This document shows positions 1-6,200 of a stretch of 6,572 bases of DNA, one piece after another. Source of the stretch: Candidatus Zixiibacteriota bacterium (GTDB taxonomy: Bacteria; Zixibacteria; MSB-5A5; JAUVRN01); assembly GCA_030597645.1 (NCBI GenBank), contig JAUVRN010000118.1:1-6572 (forward strand), read 5' to 3'. The translations under genes were made by a program, and so were the position numbers. Below the pieces are notes generated by a model. The model was not told the DNA's origin, made no database searches, and saw only the letters and a list, made by a program, of their open reading frames with translations. How positions within the stretch are numbered: position 1 is the first letter of the stretch; each line of letters starts with the position of its first letter.

Positions 1-365
1 CAGTCGTTTCGGCGCTGGGCGATCTGTCGCGCGAGGCCATGAAGGACATTCTGCTCAAGCCCAGGAACGCGCTGATCAGGCAGTACCAGAAGATGTTCGC
101 GCTGGAGGGGGTGGCACTCGAGTTCGACGATGCGGCGCTGGATCGCATCGTGGAGCTGGCACTGGAGCGCAAGGTGGGTGCGCGGTCGCTGCGTTCCATC
201 CTCGAGAAGTCAATGCTCGACATCATGTACAAGCTGCCGGCCCGTGAGGACGTGGCAGCCTGTCGCATCGTCGAAGGCGTGGTCAACGGCACCGACGAAC
301 CGGTGCTGACGCTCAAGGCCGTCGAGGCCGAGCAGGCCACGTCCAAGTCCAAGAAGTCCGCCTGA
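1..365 (+). CDS. clpX: ATP-dependent Clp protease ATP-binding subunit ClpX, C-terminal fragment
   Basis: Partial gene; the 5' part lies before the window. The reading frame is open from base 3 and gives 120 residues before TGA at 363-365. ClpX is the AAA+ hexameric unfoldase that feeds substrates to the ClpP peptidase in the cytoplasm. The visible part is the small C-terminal AAA+ lid domain. It shows the family block KPRNALIRQYQKMF, then LEGVALEF, then the sensor-2 region GARSLRSILE, whose Arg contacts nucleotide in the family, and LDIMYKLP. It ends in a short Lys/Ser-rich tail (SKSKKSA), as ClpX proteins often end in a variable tail. HslU and ClpA have different C-termini, so ClpX is the best call. 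The N-terminal zinc-binding domain, Walker motifs and pore loops are not visible. engB follows 73 bp downstream on the same strand. In many bacteria lon sits between clpX and engB; it does not here. Confidence 0.95.
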   Translation, partial: VVSALGDLSREAMKDILLKPRNALIRQYQKMFALEGVALEFDDAALDRIVELALERKVGARSLRSILEKSMLDIMYKLPAREDVAACRIVEGVVNGTDEPVLTLKAVEAEQATSKSKKSA

Positions 366-426
366 TTTACTAGAATCACCAGTGAGCAATACAGGACACT
401 CGGGGGACGTCTGTGCCGGAACCGGC

Positions 427-432
427 GGGGAG
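427..432 (+). promoter_or_regulatory. Ribosome binding site of engB
   Basis: GGGGAG lies 6 nt before the ATG at 439. It supports this start, as does an in-frame TAA at 433-435, directly upstream, which rules out any longer reading frame. Confidence 0.6.
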
Positions 433-438
433 TAACGG

Positions 439-1035
439 ATGGGTCGTCATGCCGTGGCCTGGGACCGCGCCGCACACCTGGCGAAGCAGTTTCCAGAGGA
501 TCCGAGACCTCAGGTGGCCTTCGCCGGTCGATCCAATGTGGGGAAGTCCTCGTTGTTGAATCGTCTCTTCGATCACCGACTGGCCAAGATTTCCCGAACA
601 CCGGGCAAGACCCGGAGCATCAATTTCTACACCGTGGACGACCGCTTCTACATGGTCGATCTGCCGGGGTACGGCTACGCCAAGCGCTCCAAGACCGAGC
701 GACAGAAGTTTTCCGCGTTGATCGGACAGTTTCTCGAGGGGAACGAGCGTCTGGCCGGCGTCGTACAGCTGATCGACATGCGTCACGCACCGATGGCGCT
801 GGACCTGCGCGTGTCGGAATACCTGCAGCAGTTGGGGATACCGATTCAAATCGTACTCACCAAGGCGGACAAGATTTCGCGCGGGGCCGGGGTTCGACAG
901 CGGCAGATGATCGCTCAAACGCTCGACGTAGACGGGACGGCCCTGCTGCCGTTCTCCGCCGTGGATGGCCGCGGAACAAAAGAACTCTGGACCTGGGTGC
1001 TCACACGCACTCGCGAGGCGATGTCACATGTCTAG
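439..1035 (+). CDS. engB: Ribosome-assembly GTPase EngB (YihA/YsxC family)
   Basis: TRAFAC-class GTP-binding protein of 198 residues, the usual family length (about 195-210). EngB/YsxC proteins are essential in many bacteria and act in late assembly of the 50S ribosomal subunit in the cytoplasm. The G motifs are all present. G1/P-loop is GRSNVGKSS (residues about 30-38). The switch I region is SRTPGKTRSINFY with the family's conserved Thr. G3 is DLPGYGYAK, G4 is TKADK and G5 is a Ser-Ala (FSAVDG) near residue 174. The family-typical segment QLIDMRHAP lies between G3 and G4. The start is fixed by the in-frame stop just upstream and gives about 27 residues before the P-loop segment, as in E. 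coli and B. subtilis homologues. The last 8 bp overlap the start of purA, so the two are likely co-transcribed and translationally coupled. Confidence 0.96.
   Translation: MGRHAVAWDRAAHLAKQFPEDPRPQVAFAGRSNVGKSSLLNRLFDHRLAKISRTPGKTRSINFYTVDDRFYMVDLPGYGYAKRSKTERQKFSALIGQFLEGNERLAGVVQLIDMRHAPMALDLRVSEYLQQLGIPIQIVLTKADKISRGAGVRQRQMIAQTLDVDGTALLPFSAVDGRGTKELWTWVLTRTREAMSHV
1015..1018 (+). promoter_or_regulatory. Ribosome binding site of purA, inside the engB end
   Basis: GAGG within the engB coding sequence lies 9 nt before the ATG at 1028. It supports the 1028 start of purA over the in-frame ATG at 965, which would add 21 residues that look like out-of-frame engB sequence. Confidence 0.5.
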
Positions 1036-2287
1036 TACTGCAATTGTCGGTTTGCAATGGGGTGACGAGGGCAAGGGCAAGATCGTGGATCTACTGTCGG
1101 ATCAAGTGGACCTGGCGGTACGGTGTCAGGGCGGCGCCAATGCCGGGCACACGGTGGAGTTTGGCGACTGCCAATTCATCCTGCACCTGGTTCCCACCGG
1201 CGTGCTGCGCCCCGACGTCCGCAACCTCATCGGCGGAGGCGTGGTCATCGATCTGCCGGGGCTCTTCCGCGAGCTGTCGGAGCTGCTCAAGAAGGGCATT
1301 CAGTGGCAGGACCGGCTGTTCATATCGGTCTCGGCACACCTGGTGCTGCCCTACCACAAGCTGGTGGAGCAGGCCGACGAGCGTGCCCGGGGCCCGCACA
1401 GGATCGGCACCACACTGCGCGGTATCGGGTTCGCGTATGCCGACAAGATCACGCGACGGGGCGTGCGTGTGGGTGACCTGTACCATCGAGACAAGCTTAT
1501 CACCAGGCTGCAGATGGGTCTCGACGCGCACCGCGACCAGATCATGACGCTGCCCGACGTGCAGCTGCCCACCGCTGATGTGCTGGCAGACGAACTGCAG
1601 GAGTACGCCGAGAAGATTCGACCCTACGTGGTGAACCCGTCGGAGTTTCTGCACGAAGAGATCGCCCGCAAGAGCAGGATCCTGTTCGAGGGTGCGCAGG
1701 GAGCCCCGTTGGACAGCGACGGGGGCACGGATCCGTACGTGACGAGTTCCACCACTACGGGCGGCGGCATTCGCACCGGGCTCGGCGTCGATCCGCGGGC
1801 GGTGGAAGACGTCATCGGTGTAACCAAGGCATACTGCACGCGCGTCGGCAACGGACCGTTCCCGACGGAACTCACCGACGAGATTGGCGAGAAGCTGCGG
1901 GCGCAGGGCAAGGAGTATGGTGCCACCACCGGACGCCCGCGTCGCTGCGGCTGGGTGGACGGCGTACTGCTGCGCTACACGAGTCGCATCAACGGGACCA
2001 CGCACCTGGCCGTGACCAAGCTCGACGTCCTGGACGGCATGGATGTGCTGAAGGTCTGTACGAAGTACACCGATCAGCACGGGCCGCTGGACCTGGCCAA
2101 TCTCGACGGCGTCCAACCGGAATACGAAGAGTGGCCCGGATGGAGCGAATCGACGGTGGGTGCGACGAAGTGGTCAGACCTGCCTGCCAACTGCAAGAAG
2201 TACCTCGAGCGTCTCTCCGAGCTCGCGGAGGCGAAGCTGCACATCGTCTCCACCGGCCCCCGCCGCGATCAGACGATCCGGATGTAG
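1028..2287 (+). CDS. purA: Adenylosuccinate synthetase PurA
   Basis: Cytoplasmic enzyme of 419 residues (E. coli PurA is about 430). It joins IMP and aspartate using GTP to make adenylosuccinate, the first committed step from IMP to AMP. The start at 1028 places the hallmark QWGDEGKGK at residues 9-17, as the family requires; its Asp is the catalytic base and its Lys contacts phosphate. Next come GGANAGHT with the catalytic His, then GTTLRGIG and RRGVRVGDL (IMP-binding Thr and Arg), FEGAQG, VTSST, and KAYCTRVGNGPFPTEL. The C-terminal part has TTGRPRRCGW (aspartate loop), TKLDVLDG (guanine recognition) and STGPRRDQTI at the end. All catalytic residues I can place are kept. Two conserved spots differ: GIGFAY where most bacteria have GIGPAY, and DGGTDPYVTSST where E. 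coli has DHGTYPYVTSSN. The overlap with engB suggests one operon. No purine riboswitch or other purine genes are seen. Confidence 0.96.
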   Translation: MSSTAIVGLQWGDEGKGKIVDLLSDQVDLAVRCQGGANAGHTVEFGDCQFILHLVPTGVLRPDVRNLIGGGVVIDLPGLFRELSELLKKGIQWQDRLFISVSAHLVLPYHKLVEQADERARGPHRIGTTLRGIGFAYADKITRRGVRVGDLYHRDKLITRLQMGLDAHRDQIMTLPDVQLPTADVLADELQEYAEKIRPYVVNPSEFLHEEIARKSRILFEGAQGAPLDSDGGTDPYVTSSTTTGGGIRTGLGVDPRAVEDVIGVTKAYCTRVGNGPFPTELTDEIGEKLRAQGKEYGATTGRPRRCGWVDGVLLRYTSRINGTTHLAVTKLDVLDGMDVLKVCTKYTDQHGPLDLANLDGVQPEYEEWPGWSESTVGATKWSDLPANCKKYLERLSELAEAKLHIVSTGPRRDQTIRM

Positions 2288-2379
2288 CGAATCACCCGGG
2301 ACGCTCCGCACCCGCAGGCCATCCAATGGACCTCGCAGGGCGGCAATGGGTTAGATCGGTCGCGTGCTGCACGCTTGTA

Positions 2380-2401
2380 ATGGTGCTCGCTTGAGCATTA
2401 T
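2380..2401 (+). terminator. Imperfect hairpin downstream of purA, possible terminator
   Basis: The arms 2380-2388 and 2393-2401 pair over 9 bp, two of them G-U, around a GCTT loop. The core is TGCTC/GAGCA. No T-run follows, so it is not a classic intrinsic terminator. It could end the engB-purA transcript weakly or be a processing or regulatory stem. It overlaps the possible -35 element TTGAGC at 2391. Confidence 0.3.
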
Positions 2402-2434
2402 GTAGTGTCGATACCTCTATATATGTAGATCTAC
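2391..2434 (+). promoter_or_regulatory. AT-rich patch with palindrome, probable promoter/operator region of the barrel protein gene
   Basis: This is the most AT-rich stretch of the window, within the 222-bp non-coding gap 2288-2509 between purA and the barrel protein gene. It holds TTGAGC (2391-2396) and TATATA (2418-2423), but these are 21 bp apart, too far for an ideal sigma-70 pair. TTGTAA (2375-2380) with TATGTA (2399-2404) at 18 bp is another weak option. A perfect 10-bp palindrome, GTAGATCTAC (2425-2434), follows at once and could be an operator half-site pair. It starts about 75 bp before the start codon. A promoter is expected here from gene layout; the exact elements are inference. 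I see no tRNA or other RNA gene in the rest of the gap. Confidence 0.35.
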
Positions 2435-2495
2435 GTGGACCGGCATCTTCACCTCGTCGGACAGCTCGCACATCAACGGATGTGGTCCATGCAGC

Positions 2496-2502
2496 AGAAG
2501 GA
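2496..2502 (+). promoter_or_regulatory. Ribosome binding site of the barrel protein gene
   Basis: AGAAGGA ends 7 nt before the ATG at 2510. It decides this start over the in-frame ATG codons at 2435, 2480 and 2489, which would place 7 to 25 unlikely residues ahead of a clear signal peptide. Confidence 0.6.
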
Positions 2503-2509
2503 CTACGCT

Positions 2510-3196
2510 ATGAAACGGCTACTCATCTTTGGTCTTCTCCTCCTCGTCCCACCCGCCGCTATCCGCGCCCAGGAGGCGACCCTCACCAACGAATTGGCGA
2601 CGCAGTTCCATGCCGGCGCGGTCATCGGATACAACAACGGCGGGAGCGTGCAAGCCAATCTCACGGTCGCCGACTTCGCCGCGGGATTCCCACTGCAGGC
2701 ACGGCTGGGCGTGGGCTACACCCGCGTGGAGCCGGGGAGCGCAGCGGAGGCACGGGCCATCTTCATCAACGACGCCACCAATGGGACCCCGGAGAAACAG
2801 GGCCATGTCTGGGACGGTCGCCTGGATTTTCTGTATCCGTTCGGACTGTTCAATCTGGAGCGGCTGTTCCTGCTGGCCGGACCCCGGTACGCACAATTCA
2901 CGGGCAACTTCAAGTACGTCGGAGGTAACGAGGACTTCGATGTCAGATCGAATTCCTGGGGGCTGGGCTTCGGTCTCGAGGGGCACTTTCCCGTGAGGGG
3001 CCGGACGAGCCTGGTCATTACCACGGGCTACGACTACTACCCGTCCGCCACACTCAGCGGCCACGACACGTCGTACAGCCCGGACGGGGACGACGTCAAT
3101 CCGCGTCGCACGTTCACGTACGCGGATGCGGACAAGGCGATCGACCAGCCCACCCACGTGGTCCGTGTGATGTTCGGTCTCAGCTTCGGCCTGTAA
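2510..3196 (+). CDS. Secreted outer-membrane beta-barrel protein of unknown function
   Basis: Predicted protein of 228 residues. It opens with a textbook Sec signal peptide: MKR, a hydrophobic core LLIFGLLLLVPP, and a likely signal peptidase I cut after AIRA, before QEATL. There is no lipobox Cys. The mature part of about 208 residues has alternating hydrophobic/polar stretches rich in Gly, Tyr and Phe, about eight of them, such as GAVIGYN, ARLGVGYTRV, GRLDFLYPF, FLLAGPRYAQF, GLGFGLEGHF, SLVITTGYDYY and a closing RVMFGLSFGL. This pattern, with Asp/Asn-rich loops, fits a small eight-strand outer-membrane barrel of the OmpA/OmpW-like kind. The C-terminus ends in Leu rather than the more usual Phe, which still suits BAM recognition loosely. 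No family can be named by eye and no substrate is implied. It stands alone between purA and a convergent gene, with its own likely promoter and a terminator hairpin just after its stop. Confidence 0.8.
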   Translation: MKRLLIFGLLLLVPPAAIRAQEATLTNELATQFHAGAVIGYNNGGSVQANLTVADFAAGFPLQARLGVGYTRVEPGSAAEARAIFINDATNGTPEKQGHVWDGRLDFLYPFGLFNLERLFLLAGPRYAQFTGNFKYVGGNEDFDVRSNSWGLGFGLEGHFPVRGRTSLVITTGYDYYPSATLSGHDTSYSPDGDDVNPRRTFTYADADKAIDQPTHVVRVMFGLSFGL

Positions 3197-3202
3197 AACG
3201 CA

Positions 3203-3229
3203 GAAAGGCCGCCTGAATGGCGACCTTTC
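3203..3229. terminator. Bidirectional terminator hairpin between convergent genes
   Basis: The arms GAAAGGCCGCC (3203-3213) and GGCGACCTTTC (3219-3229) form 10 pairs plus one C-A mismatch around a 5-nt loop. The hairpin starts 6 bp after the plus-strand stop at 3196. On the plus strand only CTT follows. On the minus strand the stem is followed by TGCGTTTTACAG, a short T-run, so it suits the minus-strand gene (stop at 3268) somewhat better. It probably serves both converging transcripts. Confidence 0.65.
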
Positions 3230-3234
3230 CTTGG

Positions 3235-3258
3235 GAGCACGGCAAAGCCCGGTTGCTC
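3235..3258. other. Second, bulged hairpin between the convergent stops
   Basis: GAGCA (3235-3239) pairs with TGCTC (3254-3258), with a CGG/CCG inner stem and a small bulge. It sits between the minus-strand stop codon and the main terminator hairpin, so the minus-strand transcript would carry two stems in a row. It lacks a T-run and is weaker evidence for termination. Confidence 0.3.
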
Positions 3259-3267
3259 AGCAGCCTG

Positions 3268-6200
3268 CTACGGACGTCCTGAGGTGACCAGCGGTCCTCC
3301 GACGCCCGGGAAGAGCGGCGATGTACACACGTCACACGGTACAGGGCCACCCTTGAATACGTAGTTCACCAGGTAGATGATGTCTTCCGAGTTGGGCAGG
3401 CCGTCACAGTTGACGTCGGCCGTGTAGGCGCCGAACGGCAGGTCACCGCTCTTGAAGACGAAGTTGACCAGGAGCAGTATGTCTTCGGCATTGGCGTCGC
3501 CGTCGCCGTTGACGTCGCCCGGTTCGGACACCGCGCAGACCGACAGTCCGAAGCAGCAGGTATCCGCTTCCGGGTGCAGGAAGTCACCCACGGTGACGCA
3601 GACCTCGTAGGCACCACCCGAGTCGCAGGGCGGCAGCCAACTCCACGTGCCGCTGCCCGGATCGGTCATGCCGGGACCGCCGATCTGCGTGAACGTCACG
3701 GGATCGTCCTCTTCGTCAAAGGCCCCGAAGGTCGCCGTGTTGAGCACATCGCAGACGCCGTCCATGTCCGGGGGTGCCGTACAGATCGGTGCCTCGTTGG
3801 GCAGGATCTCGATCCTGAAGCTACAGAAGGCCGAATCACACGTCTCGTCGACGCGGACCGACACCTCCCACGTGGCCACGTCGTTGAGATTGCTCCAATC
3901 GGTCACCCAGTTGAAGTGCCCGGAGGCGTCCAGCGTTGGATCGTGGTTGGGCGGATTGGCGTTGGCTCCACCCAGCTTCTGGAACGACACCAGCGCAATC
4001 GTGGTCGGATCTCCGTCGGTGTCGCCAAAGTCGATATCCAGGTCGACGGTCACGCCGACTTTCAGTCCGAAGAGGTCGTCCGGGCAGGTGACGAACGGCG
4101 GGGTATTGGTGACCTCCACGTCGAACGTACAGGTGTCAGCCGATGTGCCGTCAAACAGGGCCACCGTGACCGGGTGTGTGCCCACGTCGGCGCAGTTGGT
4201 CGTCCACGTGTACTGACCCGTGACCGCGTCGAGTGCGCCCGGCCCGGACACCAGCGACCAGGTCGCTGCCTGCGGGCAGGCGTCGTCGTCGAACGGGATG
4301 TCGTACGTGAGAATCTCGCCGTAATGCACCGTTTGTGTGCTGCAGGACACCAGAGGCGGCGTTTGGAAAATCGTCGCCATGAAACAGCACGTGTCGGCGT
4401 CCGGGTGGACATCGTCGGACACTGCGAGGCAGATCTCATACGTGCCCGTGTCGGCGCAGTCGGTGAGCCACCTCCAGGTGGCGACGTCGTTGGTTACCGT
4501 GATGGAGCCGGGTCCGGAGATCTGCGTAACGCTCAGCGTGTCCTTGTCGGGCTCGATGCCGATGATGATGTTCTGGGCCGTGTCACCGATATGGTGTGCC
4601 ACGTCGCCCGAGAAGCACTCGGGTGGACGGTTGTGGAGGACCTCCACCAGCAGCGTACAGCGATTGATCGAGCAGGTGTCACGGGCCTCGACGATGAACT
4701 GCCAGATGCCCAGGTCGGCATTGTTGCTGGAATCGGTTTGCCAGATGAGGACCCCGTCCGGGTTCAGGGTCGCCGGGTTGTTGGGTCCACCCGGTGGGCC
4801 GGAGAGCTTGACCTGGCTGCGCAGGAAGAGCGAGGTCAGATCATCACCATCCGGATCGGTCGGATTGGTCTCGTGCACGAACACCTTGTTGGTCGGATGC
4901 TCCAGCGTCTCGTCCGGCAACGTACAGGTGAAGGTCGGTGGGTTGTTGTACACGCTGGCCACGAACGAGCACGTGTCGGACAGATCGCCGTCGGTGGCCT
5001 CGACCGTGACGTCATAGTCTCCGAGATCCGTGCATCCGAAACCGGGTGTGTTGAGGACCAGGGTGTACAGCCCCGTCACCGAGTCTATGATCCCGGGACC
5101 CGAGACCATATGAAACCGCACCGGGTTGCCCGGGCAGCCGTCGTCCGGTGCCAGGATCTGGATCTGCAGTGGCCCGGCGCCGGCATGCACCGAATCGTCG
5201 TGGCACTGCAACAGCGGTGCGCTCTGAAGGATCGTCAGCATGAAACAGCAGGTGTCACCGCCGGGAAATGCCGAGTCGGCCACCACGGCGCAGATCTCGT
5301 AGGTGCCTCGATCGTCGCACCCGAAACCGACCCACGTCCAGAGACCGTTGGCATCCATCGAGCCCGGTCCGGAAATCTGGCCAAAGGTGATCGAGTCGCC
5401 GTCCGGATCGAAGAAGATGAATTGGCCCGAAGCGGTACCTCTCTCCCAGTGCAACTCCTTATCGGAGGGTGCGAGGCAGACCGGCGGGCGATTGGGTGTC
5501 ACGTCGATCTGGAACGTACAGAACGCCGAATCACACGGTTCGTCTACCCTGAGCGACACCTCCCACACGCCGAAATCGTCATCGTTGACGTCGGTGGTGG
5601 GCCACACGAAATGACCATCCACGCCCAGTGAAGGTGCGAAATTCGGCCCCCCCGGCGTGGGGCCGGAGAGCTTCTGAAAATCGAGCAAGGTAAAGACGAT
5701 CGAATCACCGTCGGGGTCGGACGCGGGGATGACGAAGTCCACGGTGTCCCCGATGCCCGAAGAGAAGTTGGGCGGGCAGGTGATCTGCGGCGGAGTGGTG
5801 GTGACGGTGACGCGGAAGGTACACAGCGCGGGGGCCGGTCCGTCCCAGACTCGCACGTCCACGAAGGGGAGGCCCTTGGTGCCGCAGCCGGGCGCCCAGG
5901 TGTACTCGCCTGTGGCGGGATTTACCGAGCCCGGGCCGGCGGTCAGGGTGTAGACCAGCGGCTGCGGACAGCCATCGTCGTCACCGTCGATGAAGAAGTT
6001 GAGCGTATCGGCGTAGTGGACCACCTGGTCGACGCAATTCACCGTGGGTGGATCCTGGGTGACATCGACCATGAAGCAGCAGGTGTCCCAGTCGAGGTGG
6101 TTGGGGTCGGAGACCGTGACACACACCTCGTACGTGCCGACGTCCGCGCAGTCGGGCGTCCAGCTCCAGTCGCCGGAAGGTGTCGTGCTGCCGGGGCCCG

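Noticed and set aside
965..1027. An upstream in-frame ATG for purA at 965
   Set aside because: It would add 21 residues that overlap engB and match no PurA. The 1028 start has a GAGG site and puts the QWGDEGKG motif at its usual distance from the N-terminus.
1091..2116. A 341-codon open frame on the minus strand within purA
   Set aside because: It lies entirely opposite purA, which has all family motifs. The antisense product has no recognisable motif.
2131..2394. An 87-codon plus-strand frame running from the purA end into the gap
   Set aside because: Most of it is out-of-frame purA. There is no RBS at its start, and the part beyond purA has no coding character that I can see.
2435..2509. 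An upstream in-frame ATG for the barrel protein at 2435
   Set aside because: It would bury the signal peptide behind 25 residues. The 2510 start has an RBS and begins directly with MKR and a hydrophobic core.
2288..2509. tRNA or riboswitch in the gap after purA
   Set aside because: On neither strand could I find a T-loop GGTTCGAATCC-like segment, a cloverleaf or a known aptamer core.
3574..5631. A 685-codon open frame on the plus strand, opposite the repeat protein
   Set aside because: It is antisense to a frame with clear domain repeats, conserved Cys and a dockerin. Its own translation is rich in Arg, His and Val with no recognisable domain. Long antisense frames arise readily in GC-rich genes with biased third positions.
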